A stretch of DNA of 64,000 nt from Plasmodium relictum (GCF_900005765.1 NC_041692.1:1240001-1304000), one strand, 5' to 3'; counted from the stretch's first letter, positions 22,801-34,165 are shown. The notes: a model not told the origin generated them from the letters alone. Numbers and translations: made by a program.

Positions 22801-24987
22801 TATGTTAAAACTCTTGATAATTCATTTTTTTTAACACTTTTTGATGAGCTATTGGAAGATTCAAAATTAGTATCTAATAATTTACTTTTATATTTTTTAT
22901 CTTCTTCATTTTGGTTTCCCGATATTTTTAGTAAGCTATTTCTTTTTTTTTTTTTTTGTTTTACACTTAATTCACTTAATTTTTCTTTCTCTATATCTGA
23001 ACTTTCCTTTTGTTTTCCAAAAGGATGATCCACTTGGACCTTATGAATCATATTCTCATCACATGATATAAAATAAGCCTGAACAACTTTAACAAAACTC
23101 ATTGTAACAATTAAACTTATGGGGACAAAATTACCAGTTATAACTACCCATGAAAAAAAAGATATAACACCAACAGTAAATGGTGTTTTTTCTTCTTCTA
23201 AATTAAAAGGTAAATATGGAAACTTATTTTTTATTGATGAACTGACAATTATAGCGTTGTAATATGCTGATATCAAACAAATAATCATTTGAATAAACCA
23301 AATAATTATTGTCATTTTATTTGTTAACTTTTCTAGTTTACTTGTTTTTCTAATTGCACTGGTGGAATTCATTTGTATTTTTGTTTCTCTTCCTGTATAT
23401 ATAACTATTCCGATTATCCAATCTGTATTTTTTAATTTACAGCCTCTTAATACAAACTGTTTTGAATCAAAAGGTATTCTTAAATAATTATCTGTTTTTA
23501 ATTTTTTTAAAGTTTCCATTCTATCAACTCCGTTATTCATATTATCTATTTTTCTATGATTTTTGCTTATTTCTGAACTTGATATTCGTTTTTTTCGTGA
23601 TTCTATTTGCTCTGTATTGCTTTTTAATATTTTATTTAGATTATCATATGATATGCCCACTTCATCTTTTTGAAAATAAATAGTACCATATGCAGTCGAC
23701 AAGTCTTTATTAGGTATGTCACTCAAAATAAAACCCTTTAATTTTTTTACTTTTTCAACTGCTTCAATTATATCAGAACTTAATATATTAAATAAAAACC
23801 CATTTGCTTCTTTTACTTTTAAATTGGTTTCCCCATCCAAGCTTGATGTTTCGACAAATGCTATTCCATTTTTATCGCTCGTACTTAGTAGTAATATATC
23901 CGCACAAAAAAATTCTGATTTTCTACTTAAAATTATATCACCAACATTTATATCTTTCCATCTTTTTTTAATAATCCCATTAATATTCTCAAAACTATCT
24001 GCACAATTATTCATAAAATCATTTACATCAGATCTTTCCTCAGTAAATGTTCCTTCACCTATATTACTTTCGGTGTACTTTACTTTTTTTTTTTTTCTAA
24101 TAAGAAAATTCTTTAATTTACATAATTTATTTTCGCTTATATTACAGTTATCTACGTTTGTTTCATCATTTGTTATAACATAACAAATTCTATTATTTTC
24201 TATTTTATCAGTTTTGTGTCTATTCCAATCTTCGTAAGCATCTTTAATAGCATTAGCAATCAGAACAATTAATAATGGGAAAAAAACGGTTGGTATTCCA
24301 TTAGTTGCTGTAAATTGAGGTATTGCTTGTAAAATACCAATAAAAAAAAAATAAACATTTGATATCTTATGAAATTGCTCATATATATTTAAAAATATAA
24401 AATTAAAAATGGTATATTTTGATGTTATAACGGAATTATTACAATGTTTTTTATTTGCACTATTTATATTTATTTTTATTTCATCTGCTTGTCTACAAAA
24501 AATAAAAAATAAAAAAAAGTGAAATATTTAAATTTTAAAGTTATATAAAATTATAAAGTATGATTATATTATTAAAAAGACATTTAAAAGAAACTTATAA
24601 TTTTTAAAAACAATAAAAACATTCAATAAATATATAATTAAAAAGAATAATGATATGTAATTACACAAATTCATATATATATATATAACTATTCACATTC
24701 TAGACAACAATAAATGAAAGAAAAAATGTATGAATATATTTTTGACGTAATTTTATTTCCATTTATTCTACTTCATAAATATTTTATATATATTATTATG
24801 TTTTAAGTAATTTCTTTTCTTTTTTTCTATACATTTATAAAACTTAATTTTGTACAAAATAAGAAATATTATATTCTGTATATTTTTTTTTTTTTTACAT
24901 ATAAAATAATATAACTTACACATTTATATTCTTTTATTGAACATTTGCAAAAATGATAAAATACATACATAAAAATAATAGCACATG

Positions 24988-25052
<65 letters not shown>

Positions 25053-25183
25053 AATACACATAAAAAATACTGTAGAATATTTTTTATATAATATAAAAAA
25101 TATTTTTAAATATATATTTCAATATTATCTTACTCATTATTTCTTTTAAATAATTTAAAGGATTTCTTAAAATGTTTGGACAT
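19869..25183 (-). CDS. ATP2: P4-type phospholipid-transporting ATPase (flippase), four exons
   Basis: Hand-spliced model: exon 1 25134-25183, exon 2 20250-24492, exon 3 20105-20176, exon 4 19869-19961. Introns are GT-AG with matching phases, total 1485 aa. A simple ORF reading would begin only at 24014 and lose the first membrane helices. The upstream sequence reads NNSVITSKYTIFNF and NVYFFFIGILQAIPQF, the diagnostic P4 start. Seen further on: DGETNLK (about 236), PISL in the M4 region, phosphorylation motif DKTGTLT (Asp about 614), SPDEEALVNAA, GDGAND (about 1146), and about ten membrane segments. The two small 3' exons supply the C-terminal SLGYAFSEAD motif typical of P4 enzymes. The enzyme moves aminophospholipids to the cytosolic leaflet, normally with a CDC50 partner. 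Gene order and family point to Plasmodium ATP2. After GDGAND it has RNMI where VSMI is usual. Confidence 0.93.
24992..25049. repeat. (AT)29 microsatellite inside ATP2 intron 1
   Basis: An uninterrupted alternating A/T tract of about 58 bp. It falls inside the 641-bp first intron (24493-25133) of the P4-ATPase model, which is unusually long for this window. Likely length-polymorphic between isolates. Confidence 0.95.
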
Positions 25184-27037
25184 GATTATTTTTTAATATT
25201 TTATTTTATTAGAAAGAATGTCAATTGTACTATATTTTATATAAATTTGAATGTGCAATGCATTTTTTTTAAAAACTTTAAATAAAATTAACAAATATAT
25301 TCAAAAAATAAAAAGAACTTTTAACTTAAACAAAAAAAAAGATGTTTTAAACTAGTGTATTGATGAGAAATTTTGAAGAAAAAATAAAAATTAACAAAAA
25401 TACATAAAAAAAAAAATGTTTAATCATTTTAAAAATTCAAAAATGAATTAAAAATTTTATAAAAATAATGAGTTATAGAATAAGAGAATTTTATGGATAT
25501 CATTTTAATTATTTGAAAAGAAAATATATAATTATAAAAATTTTATATTAATTATTATAATTGATTTAAGACATTTTCATTCTATAAATAATTTATAATT
25601 TTTTTTTTTTCTAACAATATTTATTTAAAAAAGATGAAATTATTAAATTACATATAAAAATTTCAATAATTTTTAAATGTATTTAAAATTTTTAGTATAT
25701 TTTTGTAAATTATGAAAATTTTCATATGTTTTATTATTTAAAAAATAACTTTTCAATTCTAATAAATAAATATGAGGTAAAGTAATTTACACAAAAAATA
25801 AAATAAGCTTTTTTCTTTAAATTCAATTATATAGTATGCAAAGTATACATTTTTTAAAAAGGTTGATTATATTTATGGATAAGTGCATGAAAAAAAAAAA
25901 AAACGAAAACATTATATATGCTTATGTTATATATAAAATACTTTTTTCATTTTACTTAATTTTTTACAGTGTTCATTCTACTTTTTTTTTTTAATAAAAA
26001 TCCTTAAAATTATTATTATTTTTACATAGCTATTATTAAAATATTAATATTTCAAAGTTTTTGTTATTTTTATTATTTCAAAAAGATAATTTCCATAGCA
26101 TAGTAAAGAAGTTTTTTATATTAAAACAACGTTCAAATCAAACAATTTAAAAAAAAAATTAATTTCTTTAATATAAAAAAGTTATATACATGCACACACT
26201 TTTAAATGTAGCATTTCGTTTTTTTAGAATATTGAATTTATTCTTATATATACTTAAAATTAGTTAATGCTAAAAATAAATTTTATTTATTTAGTCACTC
26301 TAATGTTCTATAAGACAACTAGGAAACTACATTTTATATTGTAATCTTAAATAATTTAAATTCTAAAAAAAATTATTTTTCTGGAGAATGTATTATTTTT
26401 AAATATATTTAATATTCTTTTTTATGAAATATTCATACATATAAAAAATAATTATATCAATTATTTTTTTAATTTTGCAATATATATATACAGCAAATAA
26501 TAATTTTGATTTTTATGTTTACGTAACAAAGTAAAAATATGCACTATTTTATACTCTAAAATCCCTTCGATATTTTTTTATATAGAATTGTATTATAGAA
26601 TATTATGATTTATTTAAATATTTTTTAATGATATGCTTATTTAAGTTTATTCGACAAATAAGAAATCATTCTTTTTTTTATATTTCTGTTATGTATTTTC
26701 ATTTTTAAGTAATTTTTTGTTTTATAAATTAAAATTTTTTACTGATATCAAAATACTCATGATTCGATTCTAAAGTTATATATTGTTATAAAAAGTAAAA
26801 AATTAATATATCTGTCCAATGCAAAAAAATATTTATCCTTTTAATGTAATAAAACTTAAAAAAAAAAAATTAATGATAGTAGACTAAAATATGATAATAT
26901 ATATTATAATAAAATATAAAAAATTATAAATATATTATATTTAAAAGGAAAATAAAAGGAGACTAAATATAAAATAGTACAGTGTACATAAATGATTTTT
27001 TTGATACTATAAAAATAAAAAGAAAAGAAAAAATAAT
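25184..27037. other. Intergenic region between ATP2 and RKIP
   Basis: About 1.85 kb between two leftward genes: the ATP2 promoter and the RKIP 3' flank. It is poly-A/T and short AT words only. Slightly richer stretches near 26290-26345 and 26560-26580 show no open frame or splice context. Nothing identifiable. Confidence 0.6.
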
Positions 27038-27610
27038 TCATGCTTCTATTAGACACCAATTATATCCTACAATTATCATATTATTGATTTCAGCAATTTT
27101 ATAAGAAGATCCGTAATTGTTAAATTTCACTCTACTTATATTATTTTCACCTTTATAAATAGGTATACCTGTAATGTTTTCTTTATATTCTTCTTTTATT
27201 AATAAAGTAATAAAGCTAATTCTGTGCAACCCTGTACCTTTTTTAATAGATGGTCCTACATATGGTAATAAGGTAATACAGTTTTTTCCTGTTCCTTTTT
27301 TTAATTCTTTTGATTTTATACCAGATACAACCCAATGAACATATTCTTTTCCTTCAGGTTTTTTTCTAGAGGGATAATCAGGATCAATCATAAACAAAAC
27401 AAAACAAAAACCCTCTGGAGGTTCTTCTGAAAATTTTACAATTCTTGGTACACTTCCAGTACCAGATAAATCTATTATTTCTCCATTGTTTACTTCTTTT
27501 CCTGATTTAAATTTTACAAATATTTCTACAGTTAAGTTTATATTTTCATTTGGAAAAATGTGTGGTATAATCTTTTCTTTTTTTAATTCATCTATTGTTG
27601 GTATTGTCAT
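27038..27610 (-). CDS. RKIP: Phosphatidylethanolamine-binding protein / Raf kinase inhibitor protein
   Basis: Single exon, 190 aa, the full length of the PEBP family. Ligand-pocket motifs are intact: MIDPDYPSR (residues 74-82, Asp76 and Pro77 region), VHWVVSGI (His92), and YVGPSIKKGTGLHRISF (117-133, with the GTGLHR signature and His129). PEBP/RKIP proteins bind phosphate-containing lipids in an anion pocket and modulate kinases; in P. falciparum the orthologue has been studied in connection with the calcium-dependent kinase CDPK1. No signal peptide, so cytosolic. The ATG follows a TTTTTC-rich antisense leader (an A-rich 5' flank on the coding strand), normal for this genome. Confidence 0.95.
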   Translation of the reverse strand: MTIPTIDELKKEKIIPHIFPNENINLTVEIFVKFKSGKEVNNGEIIDLSGTGSVPRIVKFSEEPPEGFCFVLFMIDPDYPSRKKPEGKEYVHWVVSGIKSKELKKGTGKNCITLLPYVGPSIKKGTGLHRISFITLLIKEEYKENITGIPIYKGENNISRVKFNNYGSSYKIAEINNMIIVGYNWCLIEA

Positions 27611-28153
27611 TTTTTCTCAATATATTAATTTAATTATTTTGTAATTTATTTTCTTTTTATTTCTTTATTTTGTTCAAAACTTTTTTTTTTTATTGTATGT
27701 TAATATTTTTTTCATTATTTTACAATAATTGTATATATATATAATTCTGTTTATTTTTTTGTATTATTTTTTTTTTTTTTTTCAAATTTCTCCCTATAAA
27801 GCATCTCTCATAAATATTTTTTCTATTAAAATTAAAAAAAAATTACTTGAAATAAATATATGATATTACTAGGATTAACAAATTTCATTTAAAGAAGTAA
27901 AAAGAAATTTAGATTATTTTTTTATTTTCATATGTAGATATTTATGTCTTGATATTTACATTAAACCCGAAATTAAATATATAAAAAAAACTAATAGAAC
28001 TTTTAAAATATAATTGTATATTTATAATTTTGAGATTTTATAATTTTAAAATACACTTGTTTTCTTAGCAACTTGTAATAAAATTAAAAACTATAGTTCT
28101 CTTTTTTTTTTTTTTTAAGTAAAAAAAATTAAGGAAATAGAAATTTTTTTTTC

Positions 28154-28176
28154 TTTAAACATGAATTGTTTAAAGG
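28154..28176. other. Perfect 9-bp hairpin
   Basis: CTTTAAACA at 28154-28162 and TGTTTAAAG at 28168-28176 are perfect inverted repeats separated by the loop TGAAT. It lies in intergenic DNA about 550 bp upstream of the RKIP start. Could be part of an RNA or a palindromic protein-binding site; function unknown. Confidence 0.6.
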
Positions 28177-28450
28177 TAAACAGGCTTAAAAAAAAAAAAA
28201 AAAAACGGATGTTGTGTGCATATTTTTATCTTTTTTTTTTTTTTTTTTTGAGGATTGAATATACTTTATGAATGAAATAAAGAACCGACAGTATATCTGT
28301 TGAAGAACATGTAACATAAAAAAAAAAAAATTGTCTTTGAATTAAGTTAGGCAAATTATTATTATTCAAATTCTATAGTGAACAAATTTTAAATTATAAT
28401 GAAAAAAATGATTTTAAATTCCTTATTTTTATGTTTCTCATAATCTTTTA

Positions 28451-28510
28451 AATAGACAGAATCGTTCTTAATCTTATAAATAGCTAGACATATGGCTAAG
28501 TCTATTTTTT
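28451..28510 (+). ncRNA. Candidate structured RNA with T-run terminator
   Basis: AATAGAC (28451-28457) pairs perfectly with GTCTATT (28500-28506). Inside, TAGC (28481-28484) pairs with GCTA (28495-28498). A six-T run starting at 28505 ends the element, as a Pol III terminator would. No A/B box, C/D box or H/ACA box is evident, so class is unknown. The TAGCTAGA word inside could instead be a binding site of an ApiAP2 factor. Low confidence. Confidence 0.2.
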
Positions 28511-28518
28511 AAACTATT

Positions 28519-28526
28519 TGCATGCA
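28519..28526. promoter_or_regulatory. TGCATGCA ApiAP2-type motif
   Basis: A perfect palindromic TGCATGCA, with four G/C in a region where these bases are rare. This octamer matches the motif described for the sporozoite regulator AP2-Sp. It lies about 0.9 kb upstream of the RKIP start and 1 kb upstream of the 29503 microgene, so it could serve either. Sequence match only. Confidence 0.35.
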
Positions 28527-29459
28527 CTACATTATAAGTTTTACTTTTTTTTTTAATTTTTCATCTCTCTCTTGATGTTTTGACCATTTTATAATTTGAA
28601 TAACATTTTTATCAAATAAAAATATTCACATCTGAGTATATATATAATTTATATATTTATTTATATCTATCTATTTATTTATCTATCTATCTATTTACCT
28701 ATATATATAGATATACATACACAAAAAAATATATATATGTATATATATAAATATAGTGTATATAAAAAATTATATAACTAGATACATATATATAATCTTT
28801 TTCATCTAAGCAAAACTTATATATAATAAATAATGTTTTAAAATTAATTGACGAAATTATTGTACATGAAAGTATAACATGCTTTAAAATTTGAAATAAA
28901 TAAAAATTTAAATACCATATATATATATATATATAAATATATTTATCATAGTTATCTAATTTCATTTTCTAAATGCTCGTATTTAATTTCTTAATGATAA
29001 TTTATTATTTGTTTAAATGATTATTGTATAATTTTCCTTTATCAAAAATTTCGAAATATTAAAATTATAAATTTTTTTAAAAAATTGTTTTTATTATTTA
29101 TTTTTAAATTCTACACATTAAAAATAATGGACTATACTTATATTTTTTATATTTACATGGTAAACTTTTTTTTTTTAATAAATGACCCAAATTTTATTAT
29201 TTTGTATTAAATATATTATTATATATTTTTTATTTTATTTTGGTTTTTTCTATAAAAATAGAAAATATTTTGACATACTACTATTATGAGCAAATAGAAA
29301 AAATATATTTTATATTTTGATTTCCCTTTCTTTAAAATTTTCTTAAAAATACTTAATATGTAAAAGCAAAATATATTTAATGAAAAACTTATGAATTCTA
29401 AATTTATTAAACATGCTATAATAGTATAAAAATATATATAGATAAAAAAAAATAAATAT

Positions 29460-29468
<9 letters not shown>

Positions 29469-29502
<34 letters not shown>
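29469..29502 (+). repeat. (TA)17 repeat abutting a start codon
   Basis: Thirty-four bases of pure TA end exactly where the ATGAATGAC start of the candidate microgene begins. The repeat is therefore its immediate 5' leader. Likely hypervariable in length. Confidence 0.9.
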
Positions 29503-29504
<2 letters not shown>

Positions 29505-29998
29505 GAATGACGATTTAGAAGCCCTAGTTAGAAAACCATCCACAGAAAAGGATACTGATGATTGCTTAAATGTGCGCTTATATTTAATACAAATTCTATT
29601 TATATTTATTGTTTGTTTTGTTATTTTTGTTTTTTTCTTTATATTATTTTTTTTAGGAGTTTTTTAATTACTATAATTAATAATATCGTTTTTATCATTA
29701 CTAGTTTTCTTATGCATTTGAATTTTTTTATTTTATATCAATAAAAATGTTGTTTTTCACTTTTTTATGATACTTTTTAATAATAAATTGTTTTAAAATG
29801 TAATGGCAAATAGATGTAAGCATTAAAATATATAAATATATGCATGAACCTGTACTACTATTTTTGTAAATAGTATTACAGTTGTTATATATATATATAT
29901 ATATATTGGTATACATTATATATAAAACAAAAAAATAATTAAAATTTGATCTATATTAGACATTAGAATACTTGGAAACTCCGTACACGTGGAAATAA
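29503..29998 (+). CDS. Candidate split microgene (small protein, unknown)
   Basis: Starting at 29503 the sequence reads MNDDLEALVRKPSTEKD, of high complexity and unlike the TA repeats around it. Two models are possible. Spliced: exon 1 29503-29571 and exon 2 29960-29998, phase 0, giving a 35-aa protein ending LEYLETPYTWK. The acceptor CTATATTAG is canonical, but the donor GTGCGC is weak. Unspliced: reading continues to a stop at 29665-29667, giving 54 aa with a hydrophobic tail (LYLIQILFIFIVCFVIFVFF) that would be a tail anchor. The G+C-rich island at 29960-29998 is in frame and unexplained otherwise, which favours splicing. I do not recognise the product. It lies between RKIP (-) and RPE (+). 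Confidence 0.42.
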
Positions 29999-31047
29999 TA
30001 ATTAAAGTTTTTAAGAATTTGTTATTTTTATTTACTTTATATTTCTAATAGTTTACCTAAATTAAAATATCACAATTTTTTTTAAATATTATGAAAATTA
30101 CTTTTTTTAAATAATAAAAAGAAAATATTTCTCAGTAGATGTAGAATTTAAAAAAAAAAAATGTATGAGAATCAAATTAAAAAAAAAAAAAATGTATATA
30201 TTAAACAAAATAAAAAATAAATTTAATGAGAAATTAACTATTTGATGATGTAAAATGTTTTAAATCATTTATAAGAGTGTTAAGAAAATACATTCTTCAT
30301 TTTTTTTAAAATTTTTTATTTTTTTTTTTTTTTTGAAAAAAATTAATCTGCACAAAAATTTCATTTACTATGATTTAAAAAAATATTTGTTTATTATAAA
30401 AACGCATAAATATATGAAAATGTATATTTATTATATAGATTTTAATAATATATATACATAAACATATATGCGTCAATATATTAAAAATGTTTTATTAGAA
30501 TATTCTTATACGTATATATATATATATATATTATATATATTATTTCAATTTTGTAATTTTTGAAAGAATATATCATTCATTGAATATATAATGTTCTCTC
30601 TTAAAATCAGAATACCATTTAAAAAGTGTGTAAAATAATTCGTTTCTTTTTAATTAATTAAAAGAAGATTTTTATGCATACCTTTTTTTTTCAACCTTTA
30701 ATACATAAGTATATATAATTCACAAATACATAATCATAAATTTACATATGCATTTTCTTTTGAAATCATAAAAGTTTTAATTCCATTTTTTTTTTTCAGA
30801 TTTTTCATTTCAAATTTTAATATATAGGGCATAAATATTTTAATATTTATACTTTGCTTTCTTTCTATAGAATAAATGTAACTTTTTTTTTTAATAAAAA
30901 TATCTTAATTATATCTTAAAATTTTTTTTTTCTTTTATTCATAATTTTTATTTGTTAAATTATCTCATACAGAGGGAAATCACTTAAAAAAAAAAAAGAA
31001 GAAAAAAACAATTTAAGTATACATATATACATTAAAATAAAGAAAAA
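29999..31047. other. Intergenic region upstream of RPE
   Basis: One kilobase of poly-A/T and TA-rich sequence, including TA runs near 30516-30540, containing the presumed RPE promoter. No coding-like frame or structured element was found. Confidence 0.6.
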
Positions 31048-31731
31048 ATGTGTGCTTTAAAAGCCATAATTGCCCCATCTGTACTTGCATCTAACATAAG
31101 TAAGCTAGCTGAAGAAACACAACGAATGGAAACTTTGGGGGCAGAATGGATACATTTGGATGTAATGGATATGCATTTTGTTCCTAATTTATCATTTGGT
31201 CCACCTGTTATTAATAACTTAAAAAAATATACCAAGAAAATATTTTTTGATGTTCATTTAATGGTAGAAAATCCAGAAAAATATGTAAGACTTTTAAAAA
31301 CATCAAATCAAATAACATTTCACTTTGAATCCTTAAATGAAAATATTGAAAAATGTATAGAATTAGCAAAAGAAATAAGAAATAACAATTTATGGTGTGG
31401 AGTATCTATAAAGCCAAAAACAGATGTAGAAAAAATTCTACCTTTACTAGATACTAATTTAATAAATACTGTTTTAATTATGACTGTAGAACCTGGTTTT
31501 GGCGGACAATCATTTATGCATGATATGATGACCAAAGTTTCATTTCTTAGAAAAAAATATAAAAATTTAAATATTGAAGTTGATGGAGGATTGAATTTAG
31601 AAACTACTGAAATCGCTGCATCACATGGTGCCAATATAATCGTTGCAGGAACTAGTATTTTTAATGCGGATAACCCTAAGTTTGTTATTGATACTATGAG
31701 ACAATCTGTACAAAAATATTTAGAAAATTAG
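31048..31731 (+). CDS. RPE: Ribulose-phosphate 3-epimerase
   Basis: Single exon, 227 aa, the usual length. It interconverts ribulose 5-phosphate and xylulose 5-phosphate in the pentose phosphate pathway, in a TIM-barrel metal-dependent active site. The catalytic set is complete: APSVLASN (9-16), IHLDVMD with His36, Asp38 and Met40, FDVHLMVENP with His70, MTVEPGFGGQSF with Met145, IEVDGG with Asp179, and the phosphate-binding VAGTSIF (199-205). No leader peptide, so cytosolic. The start is preceded by an A-rich leader; no earlier in-frame ATG is coding-like. Confidence 0.97.
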   Translation: MCALKAIIAPSVLASNISKLAEETQRMETLGAEWIHLDVMDMHFVPNLSFGPPVINNLKKYTKKIFFDVHLMVENPEKYVRLLKTSNQITFHFESLNENIEKCIELAKEIRNNNLWCGVSIKPKTDVEKILPLLDTNLINTVLIMTVEPGFGGQSFMHDMMTKVSFLRKKYKNLNIEVDGGLNLETTEIAASHGANIIVAGTSIFNADNPKFVIDTMRQSVQKYLEN

Positions 31732-32800
31732 TTTTTTCATAAATTTAAAAAACAATAACATACCATACTTTAAAAAAAAAATATATATCTAAATTTTTTT
31801 TTTTTTTTATCTATTTTTTTAAATAATTTTAACTTTTTCGTAATTCATTTTTTTTTTTTTTTTTTGTATTATTTTTAATATATTATGTTGTATATATTTA
31901 ATATGATATTCTAATATATGCCAATATAAAATTTCATAAGATAAGATGCTGTAACTCTTTACTTTTTTTCTATAAGTATATGCATATTAAAGGGGAAATG
32001 TATAAAGTAAAATTAAATATTCATCTAAAAAATATGTTTTTATATACAATAATTTATGAGACTGATAAATAAAAAGAAAAAGATAAAAAAGTTCAAAAAT
32101 AAAAAAATGCAAAAGTTTTGTTATTTAAAGAGTAAAATTAAAAAAATATAAATGTGCCTTATTAAGTCTTTATTAAAAATATAGATAATAAAGGTATAAC
32201 ACTTCTAAACAAAAAAAAAAAAAAAAAAAATAATAAAATAATAATGAAATGAAATGTATAAAGAAAAAAATATAATATTTACAATAATATTTTGTTTTTT
32301 CATCATAAAACCTTAAAGAATTTTTAATTAAGGGAATTTAAACTACATTAAAATTTGCATGTTTTAATTAATGCATTTTAGCACTCATGCATTAAATATA
32401 TTGATAATTAAATCGGAAAATAGCTTCTAGAATACAGTGTTTATATAGTTAAATAGTAAAAACTAAAAATCATGCATATTTATATATTATTTCTTTATAA
32501 TTATCTAATAATATTAAAAATATACGGTTGTATTATGTTATTTATTATATTTTATATATTCTAAATTAGTTTATTAATCATTCTATTTAAGTATTTACTT
32601 ATTTTTTTTTTTTTTTTGTTGATAACATAATTCTAAAAAAAATATATTTTAAATATTCAGAACTATTTTTATAATAAAGATCTTCATCAGTTGATTCAAT
32701 AAAAAGAAAAAAATGTTATTTATTTTCCTGTATTTTTTTGCTTCTATATATTTTATTTTATCATTTTTTTTTTTTTTTGATACTTGTACTATTGTTACTG
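31732..32800. other. Convergent intergenic region between RPE and CCCH gene
   Basis: About 1.07 kb between converging 3' ends. Poly-T near 31847-31865 and poly-A near 32211-32230. The only notable structure is a 9-bp inverted repeat at 32368-32395 made of TGCAT-containing arms. No gene seen. Confidence 0.6.
32368..32395. other. Inverted repeat with TGCAT arms
   Basis: TTAATGCAT (32368-32376) and ATGCATTAA (32387-32395) are perfect reverse complements with a 10-base spacer. It could form a 3'-end hairpin or be a pair of TGCAT-type ApiAP2 sites. It lies about 650 bp beyond the RPE stop. Confidence 0.5.
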
Positions 32801-34165
32801 TCACATATTTAGATTATATGGGACAAAATTAGCATTTCTTTCCATATACATATTATGATTTCTAACATGAAATTTACTTTTATAAGTATCTGCAGTTTCA
32901 TTAGATTCGTAATTATTATATGAAGATCTTAACATTTTTTCTACATTTTTTTGCGGAAAATAATAAATTTTATTTTTATTATTTTTATTTTTCTTAGCAC
33001 TATTATTATTGTTATTCATTAGCTTCTTATTATTAATATTACTATTATTATTATTATTTATTTTTTTATTTTTTTTAAAATTTTTAGTATTTTGCTTCAA
33101 CATTTCATTTAATAAGTTTGCATTTGCATCATCGGGATTACGCATTATGTGTAAAAGTATATTCAACTTTTCCATATTATTTTTTACTAATTTTTTCCAC
33201 TTTTTCGCAGATATTAATACATGATCAGGGTGATGACAAAATAAACAATCATCTCCATTCATACATGTATTTCCATTATAAACGTGTGCACATGGCTTAC
33301 ATATTCTTTGTTCATGCTCTAAATTTTGTGAACATTTTTTATAATAATTAAATAATTTCTGCACTGAAAAATTTTTGGATAAACATTTAGTTGTGTTCAG
33401 ATTACTTGAATCACAAGAATTTAGGATCATATGCTCATTAAATACATTTCCTGTATTTATTTTATTTGTATTACAGTCGTCTAAAATATCATTTGTTTTG
33501 ATTAAATTCATTTTAGTAAAAGAACTAGATATATCTGAACTATCGATTGCATCAAAAGTAAAAGTTTTTATGCTGTCTTGAGGAGATAAGGAATTGTTAT
33601 CTTCAAAAAAATTATATTCATTATTTACATTTTTTTGTATTCCAGAGTAGCCACCCATGGTATACCTTCTCCCTTTTGTTGAACAATAAATGATATTATT
33701 ATCAGGAGAAATTGATATACATGCTTGCTCATTTAATGTTCCATTCTTATTTTCTGCATATATATATATATTATTATTATTAAAAATGATATTGTTTCTT
33801 ATGTCATTTTCATCACTGTATTTCGGTGGTAACGTTCTAAAATATTTAAACATCGAGTAATCAATATCTTCTATATTTTTTTCTATATTTTCCAATTCTG
33901 AAAATCTTTTATTTACAACATATTTTACCTTTTTTGGTGAAAAATCTGCATAATTTGATTCAGTTCTATAAATTTCACTATTTATATCAAAACAATTTTT
34001 TTCATCACTATCTTGCTTTAAATGAATTAATGAGTCATATATTGACTCCTTTTTTTGTAAATATACATCAAAATCTTTATATTTTTCTTCATCCATAACT
34101 GTTAAATTTTTGTTTAAATTTTTTACGGAAAATGCATACTTCGCTATGGGTGAAACTACATTCAT
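32801..34165 (-). CDS. CCCH-type zinc finger protein
   Basis: Single exon, 454 aa. One CCCH finger lies near residues 288-312: CKPC then AHVYNGNT, C, MNGDD, C, LFC, H, that is C-x8-C-x5-C-x3-H, preceded by an extra CxxC-forming cysteine. Such CCCH fingers usually bind single-stranded, often AU-rich, RNA; apicomplexan relatives with a single C-x8-C-x5-C-x3-H finger and the PCAH prefix are numerous and mostly unstudied. Outside the finger the protein is low in recognisable domains; residues about 380-420 are an Asn/Lys-rich run encoded by AAT/AAC repeats. Probably an RNA-binding regulator in cytosol or nucleus. It is divergent from PRP17. Confidence 0.85.
   Translation of the reverse strand: MNVVSPIAKYAFSVKNLNKNLTVMDEEKYKDFDVYLQKKESIYDSLIHLKQDSDEKNCFDINSEIYRTESNYADFSPKKVKYVVNKRFSELENIEKNIEDIDYSMFKYFRTLPPKYSDENDIRNNIIFNNNNIYIYAENKNGTLNEQACISISPDNNIIYCSTKGRRYTMGGYSGIQKNVNNEYNFFEDNNSLSPQDSIKTFTFDAIDSSDISSSFTKMNLIKTNDILDDCNTNKINTGNVFNEHMILNSCDSSNLNTTKCLSKNFSVQKLFNYYKKCSQNLEHEQRICKPCAHVYNGNTCMNGDDCLFCHHPDHVLISAKKWKKLVKNNMEKLNILLHIMRNPDDANANLLNEMLKQNTKNFKKNKKINNNNNSNINNKKLMNNNNNSAKKNKNNKNKIYYFPQKNVEKMLRSSYNNYESNETADTYKSKFHVRNHNMYMERNANFVPYNLNM

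Larger units (their letters stand above)
27611..29502. other. Intergenic region between RKIP and the 29.5-kb microgene
   Basis: Divergent promoter region of 1.9 kb. Mostly poly-T/poly-A, with TCTA/TTTA tetranucleotide-type repeats near 28660-28700. Between about 28150 and 28530 base composition rises and several inverted repeats occur, listed separately. The open frame at 28699-28965 (-) is a TA-repeat artefact rich in Y and I. Confidence 0.6.

Noticed and set aside
28699-29543. Several small frames rich in Tyr and Ile
   Set aside because: Produced by TA repeats on both strands.
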